Origin: Kribbella solani
GTDB taxonomy: Bacteria > Actinomycetota > Actinomycetes > Propionibacteriales > Kribbellaceae
DNA length: 64,000 nt
Assembly: GCF_014205295.1 (NCBI RefSeq)
Contig: NZ_JACHNF010000001.1
Span: 434,001 to 498,000, forward strand
Direction: 5' to 3'
Shown here: positions 45,170 to 52,994 of the stretch, one piece after another
How the letters are laid out: each line of letters starts with the position of its first letter
Numbering within the stretch: position 1 is the first letter of the stretch
The notes under the pieces: model-generated
Databases searched by the model: none
What the model was told of the DNA's origin: nothing
The model's input: the letters and a program-made list of their open reading frames with translations, nothing else
Translations under genes and position numbers: made by a program

Positions 45170-46171
45170 ATGCCTGCTCCACTCGTCGTCGCGGTCGTCG
45201 GCCCCACCGCGGCCGGCAAATCCGATCTTGCCGTTGCCCTGTCCCGGCGCCTGGGCGGCGAGGTGGTCAACGTCGACGCCATGCAGGTGTACCGCGGGAT
45301 GGACATCGGGACCGCGAAGATCACCGGCCCGGAGCGGCACGGCGTACGCCATCATCTGCTCGACGTTCTCGACGTCACCGAGACCGCGACCGTCGCCGAG
45401 TTCCAGGAGCTGGCCCGCGCCGCGATCGACGACTGCATCGGGCGCGGCGTGGTGCCGGTGCTGGCCGGCGGTTCCGCGCTGTACGTCCGCGCGATCCTCG
45501 ACGACTTCGTCTTCCCCGGGACCGATCCGGTCGTCCGGGACCGGCTCGAGGCGGAGCTGGAGCAGCACGGTTCCGGCGTACTGCATCAGCAGCTGGCCGC
45601 GAAGGACCCGAAGGCGGCCGAGCAGATCCTGCCGAGCAACGGCCGGCGGATCGTCCGGGCGCTGGAGGTCATCGAGCTCACCGGCGGCCCGTACGTCGCG
45701 ACCCTGCCCGAGCACCGGTACGTTTACCCGGGCGCGGTACAGCTCGGTCTGGACGTACCGCGACCGGTGCTGGACGAGCGGATCGACCGCCGGGTGGACC
45801 GGATGTTCGACGCGGGATTCGTCGCCGAGGTGCGAGGTCTGCTGAACAAGGGTTTGATTGAAGGTAAGACAGCCAACCGAGCGCTCGGATATTCGCAGGT
45901 GATCGCGTTGCTGAACGGTGAGCTCGACGAGGCGCAGGCCCGGGAGCGGACCGCGCAGGCCACCCGCCGGTTCGCGCGCCGGCAGGATTCGTGGTTCCGG
46001 AAGGACGACCGGATCAGCTGGTTGCCGTACGACGCCCCCGATCTGGTGGAGAAGGCATTTCAAGTGCTGCGTAGAACTGCAATGGCGCAAGGCAACCGTG
46101 ACGGCGCCGGCGGCGTAGTCGAGTTGGAAGGCCCCGGACACCACTCAGGGGCTGTCGATGCGAGGGGGTGA
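45170..46171 (+). CDS. miaA: tRNA dimethylallyltransferase MiaA
   Basis: A 333-residue enzyme that adds an isopentenyl group to A37 of tRNAs reading codons starting with U. The P-loop GPTAAGKS is at residues 11-18, and VVNVDAMQVYRGMDIGTAK and RRFARRQDSWFRKD (tRNA-binding) are intact. The last 30 residues are a Gly/Ala tail beyond the family end. ATG at 45170. The tail overlaps the start of the sigma-factor gene by 14 bases. Confidence 0.95.
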   Translation: MPAPLVVAVVGPTAAGKSDLAVALSRRLGGEVVNVDAMQVYRGMDIGTAKITGPERHGVRHHLLDVLDVTETATVAEFQELARAAIDDCIGRGVVPVLAGGSALYVRAILDDFVFPGTDPVVRDRLEAELEQHGSGVLHQQLAAKDPKAAEQILPSNGRRIVRALEVIELTGGPYVATLPEHRYVYPGAVQLGLDVPRPVLDERIDRRVDRMFDAGFVAEVRGLLNKGLIEGKTANRALGYSQVIALLNGELDEAQARERTAQATRRFARRQDSWFRKDDRISWLPYDAPDLVEKAFQVLRRTAMAQGNRDGAGGVVELEGPGHHSGAVDARG

Positions 46172-46673
46172 CCGTGAGGCCGAGTTCCGTGAGTACCTGC
46201 TCGCGGACCGCACCAGGCTGATGCGGACGGCGCTGCTGCTGACCGCCGGGGACGCGCACACCGCCGAGGACCTGGTTCAGACCGCCTGCACCCGGGTGTA
46301 CGTGCACTGGCACCGGATCAAGCACGAAGGCGCCGGACCGTACGCCCATCGCATCCTGGTGAACGCGTTCCTGGACGAACGCCGCCGGGCCGGCCGCCAT
46401 CCGGAGGTCGTCACCGCGGAGACCGTCGAGCCGCGACTGACCGATGTCCCGGACCAGGCGGACACGCTTGCGGTCCGGGGCGCGCTGCTGGAGCTCGCGC
46501 CGCGGCAACGGGCCGTACTGGTGCTGCGGTACTTCCAGGATCTCGATGTCGCCACCTGCGCGCGGATCCTGGCCTGCACCGAAGGGACGGTGAAGAGTCA
46601 GACGGCGAAGGCGCTGAAGCGGCTGAAGGACCTGATGACCGAGGAGACGGACCGAAAGACGGGGAGTAGCTGA
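46158..46673 (+). CDS. SigE-family ECF-type sigma factor
   Basis: A 171-residue sigma-70 family protein of the SigE-like (ECF) group. Region 2 is FREYLLADRTRLMRTALLLTAGDAHTAEDLVQ and region 4 is LELAPRQRAVLVLRYFQDLDVATCARILACTEGTVKSQTAKAL. Its start overlaps miaA and it lies 8 bases ahead of a membrane-protein gene that may be its anti-sigma factor. ATG at 46158. Confidence 0.9.
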   Translation: MRGGDREAEFREYLLADRTRLMRTALLLTAGDAHTAEDLVQTACTRVYVHWHRIKHEGAGPYAHRILVNAFLDERRRAGRHPEVVTAETVEPRLTDVPDQADTLAVRGALLELAPRQRAVLVLRYFQDLDVATCARILACTEGTVKSQTAKALKRLKDLMTEETDRKTGSS

Positions 46674-46681
46674 GAACGCCG

Positions 46682-47368
46682 ATGGACGACGTGAAGAGGT
46701 TGTTGGAGGGGTTCGCCGACCGTGCCGCCGACGGGTTGCCGGAGGCGGACATCGAGGCGGATGTCACCCGCGGGCGGGTCGCGCTGCGCCGGATCAAGCG
46801 CCGTCGCCGGACCACCGGGGTGTTGTGCGTGGCCGCCGCTTCGGCGCTGGTGCTTGTCGTCGGCAACCAGGTGAAGTGGTGGGGGAGCAGCAACAACGTC
46901 GCCAGCACCGTGGCCACTCCGCAGGTGGCGTCGGAGGCTTCGAAGCCCGCCGCCGCGCCGGTCACGCCGCGGAGCAAGGAGACGATCTCCAACTTCGGCG
47001 CACCGGTCGTGGAGCTGGTCGCGAACAAGCAGGCCTGGCGGAGCATCTCCTGCGGCCTGGCGCCGCGCGGCCTGACGCCGGAGACGCCGATTGCCGTCAA
47101 CCGGGTGGTGCTGTCGCAGCCGACGATGCGGACCGCCGACACCGCGACCAAGGTCGTACTGCAGACGGCGCCGGAGGCCATCACGCTGTCGAAGGTCCGG
47201 GTCAGTCAGGTGAGCGGCAAGACCTTCCGCATCGGCACACTGAACGGCCGGCTGACCGGTCAGGTGCAGGTAGCTAGCCAGTGGCTACTGGTCGAGCTGC
47301 CCACCGGCACGGTCGAGTGGTCGGATGACATCTTGCAGCGGTTCCTCGCCTCCTGCAGCGTGAACTAG
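46682..47368 (+). CDS. Single-pass membrane protein, possible partner of the SigE-type sigma factor
   Basis: A 228-residue protein not recognised by family. The N-terminal 40 residues are cytoplasmic and end in RRIKRRRR; one membrane helix follows (about residues 44-60, VLCVAAASALVLVVG); the rest is an exported Ser/Thr/Ala-rich domain with Cys residues at about 123 and 226. The layout (cytoplasmic head, helix, outside domain, directly after a sigma gene) is that of an anti-sigma factor, but there is no zinc-binding HxxxCxxC motif. The stop codon is part of the terminator. Confidence 0.75.
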   Translation: MDDVKRLLEGFADRAADGLPEADIEADVTRGRVALRRIKRRRRTTGVLCVAAASALVLVVGNQVKWWGSSNNVASTVATPQVASEASKPAAAPVTPRSKETISNFGAPVVELVANKQAWRSISCGLAPRGLTPETPIAVNRVVLSQPTMRTADTATKVVLQTAPEAITLSKVRVSQVSGKTFRIGTLNGRLTGQVQVASQWLLVELPTGTVEWSDDILQRFLASCSVN

Positions 47369-47394
47369 GGCGTGTCTCCTGAGACACGCCCTAG
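47365..47394 (+). terminator. Hairpin terminator of the miaA-sigma operon
   Basis: CTAGGGCGTGTCTC (47365-47378) and GAGACACGCCCTAG (47381-47394) are perfect inverted repeats; the left arm includes the TAG stop. The loop is tight, so the top pairs probably open. Confidence 0.85.
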
Positions 47395-47479
47395 CCACGC
47401 CACAACTGGCGCGCACCGCCCGGGTGAGATAGGCAGGGGCCATGTCCCTTGTCCCGCCGAGCCCGTGTGGGGGAACTAA

Positions 47480-49294
47480 GTGAAGAAGCTGGTTGCAGCA
47501 CTGTCCGCTGGTGCCCTGGTCCTGTCAGGTGCCAGTTCGACAGCCCTATCCACTGCAGTAGCCCGTCCACAGGTCAAAGCACCGGACCGGCAGCCCACCG
47601 CCATCGGGTACGGCGGTGCGGTGTCCTCCGTCGATCCGGATGCGACGAACATCGGCCTGGACGTACTGCGCCGTGGCGGCAACGCCGTTGACGCAGCAGT
47701 CGCCACGGCGGCCGCACTGGGCGTCACGGAGCCGTACTCGGCCGGTGTCGGCGGTGGTGGCTACTTCGTGTACTACAACGCCAAGAAGCACAAGGTGTAC
47801 ACGATCGACGGCCGGGAGACCGCACCGGCGACGATGCCGTCGAACGCGTTCATGGACCCGAAGACCGGACAGCCGTACCCGTTCGCGCAGCTGGTGACAT
47901 CTGGTGTGTCGATCGGCGTACCAGGCACGCTGGCGACCTGGGACAGCGCACTGAAGCAGTGGGGTTCGCTGTCCTTGGGTGGCGCGTTGCAGCCTGCCGC
48001 CGCGCTGGCTGACCGTGGCTTCGTCGTGGACTCGACGTTCCGCCTGCAGACGTTGGAGAACAAGGACCGGTTCGCGCAGGTCGTACCGACCGCCAAGCTG
48101 TTCTTGCCGAACGGTGACGCGCCACAAGTCGGTTCGCTGTTCAAGAACCCCGACCTGGCGGCCACGTACAAGCTGATCGGTCAGAAGGGTACGTCGGTGT
48201 TCTACCGCGGCCCGCTGGCCGGTGAGATGGCTGCGGTGGCGAAGAACCCGCCGAAGACACCTGGTGCGACGCTGCCGTTCTTCCCGGGGTACCTGCAGGT
48301 AGGCGATCTCGCGGCGTACAAGGCGATCGACCGCGCACCTACCAAGGTCCGGTACGACGGACTGGACGTGTACGGGATGCCGCCATCGTCTTCCGGTGGA
48401 AGCACGGTCGGCGAGGCACTGAACATCCTGCAGCCGCAGCACCTGGACCGGATGTCCACCACGCAGGCACTGCACACGTACCTTGAGGCGTCCGCACTGG
48501 CCTTCGCGGACCGTGGCGCGTACGTCGGCGACTCGGCGTACGTCGACGTACCGCTGAAGGAGCTGCTCTCCAAGGGGTTCGGCGCCGAGCGGTCATGTCG
48601 GATCGATCCGAAGCACGCGGCGACCAAGCCGGTGCCTGCTGGTTCGCCGGACGGCAAGTACTCGCGTTGCGGGCAGGGCAGCGCGGTGGAGCAGCGGCCG
48701 GATACCGAGGGCCGTTCGACGACGCATCTGGTTGCCGCCGACAAGTGGGGCAACGTTGTCTCGTACACGCTGACCATCGAGCAGACGGGTGGTAGCGGGA
48801 TCACGGTGCCGGGTCGCGGCTTCCTGCTGAACAACGAGCTGACCGACTTCTCCGCGGTGCCTGACCCGAAGGACCCGAACATGATCCAGGCCGGGAAGCG
48901 GCCGCGGTCCTCGATGTCGCCGACGATCGTGCTGCGCGGCCACAAGCCGTACCTGGCGCTGGGTTCGCCGGGTGGGTCGACGATCATCACGACGGTGCTG
49001 CAGACGTTGACGAACCGGCTCGACCGGGGCATGACGCTGCCGGCGGCGATCGCGGCACCGCGGGCGTCACAGCGCAACACGGCGTCGGTGACGGCGGAGC
49101 AGGGGTTCATCGACAAGTACGGCGCGGCGTTGGGGAAGTACGGTCACACGTTCACGCCGGCGGGTCCGCCGGGGAGTTCGGCGGCCGAGATCGGCGCGGT
49201 CGCGGCGCTGGAGTTCCTGCCAGGCGGAGCGATCCTGGCGGCCGCGGAGCCGGTCCGGCGTGGTGGGGGAGCAGCCGGGGTGGCCCGGCCCTGA
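47480..49294 (+). CDS. ggt: Secreted gamma-glutamyltransferase
   Basis: A 604-residue GGT that cleaves or transfers the gamma-glutamyl group of glutathione and related peptides outside the cell. The N-terminus is a Sec signal peptide (residues 1-28). The proenzyme self-cleaves before the nucleophile Thr414 in GRSTTHLVAADKWGNVVS. GGNAVDAAVATAAALGVTEPYSAGVGGGG, PRSSMSPTIV and GSPGGSTI are conserved. GTG at 47480. A six-unit tandem repeat begins at the base after its stop. Confidence 0.93.
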   Translation: MKKLVAALSAGALVLSGASSTALSTAVARPQVKAPDRQPTAIGYGGAVSSVDPDATNIGLDVLRRGGNAVDAAVATAAALGVTEPYSAGVGGGGYFVYYNAKKHKVYTIDGRETAPATMPSNAFMDPKTGQPYPFAQLVTSGVSIGVPGTLATWDSALKQWGSLSLGGALQPAAALADRGFVVDSTFRLQTLENKDRFAQVVPTAKLFLPNGDAPQVGSLFKNPDLAATYKLIGQKGTSVFYRGPLAGEMAAVAKNPPKTPGATLPFFPGYLQVGDLAAYKAIDRAPTKVRYDGLDVYGMPPSSSGGSTVGEALNILQPQHLDRMSTTQALHTYLEASALAFADRGAYVGDSAYVDVPLKELLSKGFGAERSCRIDPKHAATKPVPAGSPDGKYSRCGQGSAVEQRPDTEGRSTTHLVAADKWGNVVSYTLTIEQTGGSGITVPGRGFLLNNELTDFSAVPDPKDPNMIQAGKRPRSSMSPTIVLRGHKPYLALGSPGGSTIITTVLQTLTNRLDRGMTLPAAIAAPRASQRNTASVTAEQGFIDKYGAALGKYGHTFTPAGPPGSSAAEIGAVAALEFLPGGAILAAAEPVRRGGGAAGVARP

Positions 49295-49397
49295 TCACAA
49301 TGAACAGCTGGTCACAATGAACAGCTGGTCACAGTGACCTGATGTTCACAGTGCACTCATGATCACAAGTGCACTGATGTTCACAGGGATCTGATGA
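49295..49397. repeat. Six-unit ~17-bp tandem array between ggt and the M20 gene
   Basis: TCACA begins units at 49295, 49312, 49329, 49346, 49363 and 49381. Units 1 and 2 are identical (TCACAATGAACAGCTGG); later ones drift (for example TCACAGTGACCTGATGT). The final unit (49381-49397) is the 3' end of the minus-strand M20 gene, including its stop. The array fills the whole gap between the two convergent stops. Confidence 0.93.
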
Positions 49398-50475
49398 TCG
49401 CGGCGACCAGGTCGACTCGTTCGGCCAGGGTCGCCGCGATCACCTGCTCGTGCACGGCGTGGGCACCCTTGCCTACGGGCCCCAACCCGTCCAGCGTCGG
49501 CACTCCGAGCCACCCCGTCAGATTGGTGTCGGCCGCCCCGGACGCGGCCGCTCCGCCGACGTCCTGACCAACCGACCGCCCAGCCGCCGCGACCTCCGCC
49601 AGCAGCGCGTCAGTCGCGCCCGACGGTTGCCAGGCCGGACGGTTCGACATCACCCGCACCTCCAGCTCGGCCCCCGAACGCACCGCCGTCAGCCCGGCGA
49701 CCGCGTCCAGTACGGCACGCTCTGTCTCCGGATCGACAAACCGGAACCCGATGTCCGCGGCCGCCGAGCCCGGTACGACGTTCGTCCGCCCGCCGCCCGT
49801 GATCGTGCCGACGTTGCACAACACGTTGTCGTACCCGGCGATCAGCTGCCGGACCGCGATCAACTGGTCGACGAGCTCGTCGATCGCGGAGATCCCGCTG
49901 GCCGGGTCGAGCGCGGCATGCGCCTCGCGGCCCGTGACCTCGATGCGGACCCGGGTGCTGCCCCATCGCGACGTCTTCAGATCCCCGTTGGGATGTGGCG
50001 GTTCGAGACCGAAGGCCGCGTACACCCCGGCCGACGCGGCGGTTACCAGTGCGCGCGCGGACGGCGAGCCGATCTCCTCGTCCGCGACCACGACGACCCG
50101 CACCGGCCGATGGTCACGATCGGCGACCCGCTCCAGCGCGGTCTCGAGAATGACCAGCCCGCCCTTCATGTCGAAGACACCCGGGCCATGGATGATGCCG
50201 TCCGCTTCGCGCCACGGCATCGCGTTCTCGAGCTGCCCGATCGGCCAAACCGTGTCGTGGTGCGCGAGGAAGAGCAGCGGCGCGTCGGCGGCCCGCGGTC
50301 CGCGCCCGGGGAAGTCAGCGACCAGGTGGTCGCCGGTCGGCGACGGCTCCCGGCGGACGGTCCCGCCGAGCTCGCCGTACCGGTCCGCGAGCCGGTCCGC
50401 GAACGCGTTCAGCGCGGCCGCGTCGCCGGTCGGGGTCTCCGCGGCGACGTACTCCCGAAGTCGCTCGATGATCAT
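49381..50475 (-). CDS. M20-family metallopeptidase (likely N-acyl/N-succinyl-L-amino acid hydrolase)
   Basis: A 364-residue di-zinc amidohydrolase of the M20 (carboxypeptidase G2/ArgE/DapE) family. Metal ligands are seen in FLAHHDTVW, GPGVFDMKGG, the catalytic pair VVADEEIGS and a final GAHAVHE. Peptides or N-acyl amino acids are the family substrates. Its place opposite a COG3375-type GNAT, an NSAR-like racemase and a D-aminoacylase suggests the L-specific desuccinylase or deacylase of a D-to-L amino acid route. ATG at 50475. Confidence 0.92.
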   Translation of the reverse strand: MIIERLREYVAAETPTGDAAALNAFADRLADRYGELGGTVRREPSPTGDHLVADFPGRGPRAADAPLLFLAHHDTVWPIGQLENAMPWREADGIIHGPGVFDMKGGLVILETALERVADRDHRPVRVVVVADEEIGSPSARALVTAASAGVYAAFGLEPPHPNGDLKTSRWGSTRVRIEVTGREAHAALDPASGISAIDELVDQLIAVRQLIAGYDNVLCNVGTITGGGRTNVVPGSAAADIGFRFVDPETERAVLDAVAGLTAVRSGAELEVRVMSNRPAWQPSGATDALLAEVAAAGRSVGQDVGGAAASGAADTNLTGWLGVPTLDGLGPVGKGAHAVHEQVIAATLAERVDLVAAIIRSL

Positions 50476-50531
50476 GGATAGTCAACGTATCATCATCCGG
50501 CCCACGAATGGTCAGCGTCGAGTAATGCGGA

Positions 50532-50537
50532 TAGCAT
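50532..50537 (+). promoter_or_regulatory. -10 box of a leaderless GNAT transcript
   Basis: TAGCAT (TAnnnT) ends 6 bases before the ATG at 50544, so transcription would begin at the start codon. On the other strand TACGTT lies 8 bases before the M20 ATG, so both divergent genes may be leaderless. Confidence 0.45.
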
Positions 50538-50543
50538 CAAGAT

Positions 50544-51212
50544 ATGAATCGTATCTCTGAGGTGAGCTTTCGCGCTGTCTCGCTCACCACGGCGTCCCGG
50601 TTCGCCGAGGCGTCGGAGCTGTACCGCGCGGTCTTCGGCTACCTCGACCCGGTGTACGGGCTGAACCCGCGACTGCTCGGCGCGCTGGCCAGCAACGGCG
50701 GTTCGGTGGTCGGCATCCTCGACGAGAGCGACAAGCTGGTCGCGTTCGCGTACGGCTTCTGCGGCACCGACCGGCGCGGTTTCTACCACTACTCGCAGTC
50801 CGCCGTGGTGGCCGCCGAGCAGCAGGGCCGCGGCCTCGGCCGGATGCTCAAGCACGCCCAGCGAGAAGTTGCCCTCAGCCACGGAATGTCCCGGATGCGC
50901 TGGACGTACGACCCGGCCCAGATCCGGAACGCGCACTTCAACCTGGACGTGCTCGGCGCGCGCGGCCGCTGGTACGCCCCGGACATGTACGGCCCCGGAA
51001 CGGACCGGGTCGTGGTCGAGTGGGACCTGACCGTCGAGCAGCCCAAGAGTGTCGACGAGTCCGCGCTGACAGAGTTGGTCGTACCAACCGATCCGGCCGA
51101 GCTGCGCAGAGCGTTCGAGGGCCTGCTGGGCCAGGGATTGGCCGCCGTGTCGTGCCGGCGGCTCGCGGATGGCACCGGCGCGTACTACTTCGGGCCGGTC
51201 GACGATGCCTGA
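50544..51212 (+). CDS. GNAT-family N-acyltransferase of the COG3375 type (candidate D-amino acid N-succinyltransferase)
   Basis: A 222-residue GNAT whose centre fits the COG3375 group: GFYHYSQSAVVAAEQQGRGLGRMLKHAQREVALSHG is the acyl-CoA site, then RMRWTYDPAQIRNAHFNLDVLGARGRWYAPDMYGPGTDRVVVEWDL. In Geobacillus a GNAT encoded with an N-succinylamino acid racemase transfers succinate to D-amino acids, and COG3375 proteins are, as I recall, often encoded beside such racemases. It is the first of four plus-strand genes; the next start overlaps its end. Confidence 0.85.
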   Translation: MNRISEVSFRAVSLTTASRFAEASELYRAVFGYLDPVYGLNPRLLGALASNGGSVVGILDESDKLVAFAYGFCGTDRRGFYHYSQSAVVAAEQQGRGLGRMLKHAQREVALSHGMSRMRWTYDPAQIRNAHFNLDVLGARGRWYAPDMYGPGTDRVVVEWDLTVEQPKSVDESALTELVVPTDPAELRRAFEGLLGQGLAAVSCRRLADGTGAYYFGPVDDA

Positions 51213-51849
51213 CGATCCGCGCAACCGGGAGCTCGCCAGCCCGCAGGAGCGGTACGACGCACGCCTGCAACGCCGTTCGTCGACGCTGCTGCAGCGCCGC
51301 GTGGTCGAGCAGGAGCGCGCGTCGATCGACGAGGCTCTGGACCAGATCCTGGCCGACGAGTCGATCGCGCAGGCGGCGGCCCGGATCGTCGCGGCACGCC
51401 GGCGTTTCATCATCGGCTCGGCGAAGTCGTACGCGTACGCGTCCTTGCTGGCGTTCGATCTGGGCGAGGGGCTGTCGCAGGTGACGCTGGTCGACGGGAC
51501 CGTCGTCCGTGGTATCGACATCCTTGCCGACGTCCGGGCGAACGATCTGATGGTCGCGTTCTCCTTCCGCCGGTACCGGCGGGACACCGTCGACATCGCG
51601 CGCCGGTTCGTCGAAGCCGGCGGTGAGCTGGTCGCGGTCACGGATTTCGAGGACGCGCCGCTGGCGAAGCTCGCGGATCAGAGCATCTACGTGGCGACCG
51701 GAAGCGCGTCGTACGTCGACTCGCCGACCGTCGTCGCGTCGGTGCTGCACGTACTCGCGACGCTGACGACCGCGAGCGCGAAGGGCGCGCGGCGGCGGCT
51801 GATCGAGCGGGACCGCTTGAACACGGAGCTGGGGATGTATGTCAACTGA
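51205..51849 (+). CDS. SIS-domain protein of the MurR/RpiR type lacking the DNA-binding domain
   Basis: A 214-residue protein with the SIS sugar-isomerase fold (RFIIGSAKSYAYASLLAFDLGEGL, then NDLMVAFSFRRYRRDTVDIARRFVEAGGELVAVTD). The first 55 residues are a charged helix like the RpiR linker. The usual 75-residue helix-turn-helix of RpiR regulators is missing; no such sequence lies upstream in any frame, because the GNAT gene occupies it. It may be a ligand-binding partner or an enzyme. Overlaps both neighbours (8 and 11 bases). Confidence 0.82.
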   Translation: MPDDPRNRELASPQERYDARLQRRSSTLLQRRVVEQERASIDEALDQILADESIAQAAARIVAARRRFIIGSAKSYAYASLLAFDLGEGLSQVTLVDGTVVRGIDILADVRANDLMVAFSFRRYRRDTVDIARRFVEAGGELVAVTDFEDAPLAKLADQSIYVATGSASYVDSPTVVASVLHVLATLTTASAKGARRRLIERDRLNTELGMYVN

Positions 51850-52990
51850 GCTGAAGATCGTCGCGGCCCGGCTGCACCGGGTGCGGATGCCGCTGGTACA
51901 CGCGTTCCAGACCAGCTCGCATCGCAAGGCGTTCCTGGATCACATCCTGGTCGAGCTCGAGGACGTTTCCGGCGCCGTCGGCTGGGGCGAGATCGCATCG
52001 TCCTCGGACCCGTACTACGCGCCCGAGACGGTCGAATCGTGCTGGCACATCGCTTCCCAGTACCTGCTACCTGCCGTACTGGGCCGATCGTGGACGCATC
52101 CGGATCAACTGCAGAGCGTGTGGTCGAGGGTGCGCGGCAACTACTTCGCCAAGGCCGGTGTCGACATGGCGGCATGGGTACTTCACGCCGAAGCCGAATC
52201 CGTGCCCTTGGCAACAATCTTGGGCGGAACCCGGACCGAGGTGGTGGCCGGCGTCTCGCTGGGGATCGAGCCGGCGATCGACGACCTGCTGACCGAAGTG
52301 CAGCGCCAGGTCGACGCCGGGTACCCGCGGGTGAAGTTGAAGATCGCGCCTGGCTGGGACATTGAGCCGGTCCGCGCGGTCCGGTCGGCGTACCCGAAGC
52401 TCGATCTGCATGTCGATGCTAACGGCATCTATACGGTTGCCGATCTCACCCATTTGCGGCAGCTGGACGAGTTCGGGTTGACGATGATCGAGCAGCCGTT
52501 CGGGCCGCGGGAGCTGCTTGCGCACGCGGAGCTGCAGCGGGCGATTCGTACGCCGGTGTGTCTCGACGAGAGCGTGGAGACGCTGGCCGATCTGGAGACC
52601 GCGATCGCGCTAGAAGCGCTGCGGATCCTGAATATCAAGGTGTCCCGGATGGGCGGACTGAGCGCGGCCCGCGCGGCGCACGATCGGGCGCAGGATGCCG
52701 GGCTCGGGGTCTGGTGCGGGGGGATGCACGAGTTCGGCGTCGGCCGGCTCGCGAACGTCGCGCTCTCCAGTCTCCCCGGGTTCACCCTCCCATCGGATGT
52801 GTCCGGCTCGGAGAAGTACTACGCCCGGGACGTCGTCGTACCCGCCGTGGTGGCCGTGGACGGGGTCGTTCAGGTGCCCACGGCAACCGGTCTCGGCGCT
52901 GTCGTCGACCGGGAGTGGGTCGAGGCGCGGACGGTCGCCGAGCTGACTTTCCAGGCCGAAGAGCTGACCCTCCGGCCAGAACAGGAGTGA
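51839..52990 (+). CDS. Enolase-superfamily racemase, OSBS/N-succinylamino acid racemase group
   Basis: A 383-residue MR/MLE-type barrel enzyme. The catalytic acid-base pair is seen in YPRVKLKIAPGW (KxK) and LNIKVSRMGG (second Lys). Metal ligands are in HVDANG, MIEQPF and CLDESV. VWCGGMHEFGVGRLANVALSSLPGFTLPSDVS is the hallmark of the NSAR/OSBS subgroup. No other menaquinone gene is near, so N-acyl or N-succinyl amino acid racemisation is more likely than o-succinylbenzoate synthesis. ATG at 51839; 4 bases ahead of the D-aminoacylase gene. Confidence 0.9.
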   Translation: MSTELKIVAARLHRVRMPLVHAFQTSSHRKAFLDHILVELEDVSGAVGWGEIASSSDPYYAPETVESCWHIASQYLLPAVLGRSWTHPDQLQSVWSRVRGNYFAKAGVDMAAWVLHAEAESVPLATILGGTRTEVVAGVSLGIEPAIDDLLTEVQRQVDAGYPRVKLKIAPGWDIEPVRAVRSAYPKLDLHVDANGIYTVADLTHLRQLDEFGLTMIEQPFGPRELLAHAELQRAIRTPVCLDESVETLADLETAIALEALRILNIKVSRMGGLSAARAAHDRAQDAGLGVWCGGMHEFGVGRLANVALSSLPGFTLPSDVSGSEKYYARDVVVPAVVAVDGVVQVPTATGLGAVVDREWVEARTVAELTFQAEELTLRPEQE

Positions 52991-52994
52991 TTCG

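Noticed and set aside
49295-49397. CRISPR-like array
   Set aside because: Units are contiguous 17-bp repeats with no spacers and there are no cas genes.
51839-52990. menC, o-succinylbenzoate synthase for menaquinone
   Set aside because: No men genes are nearby and the neighbours (COG3375 GNAT, M20, D-aminoacylase) fit the racemase role better; dual activity cannot be excluded.
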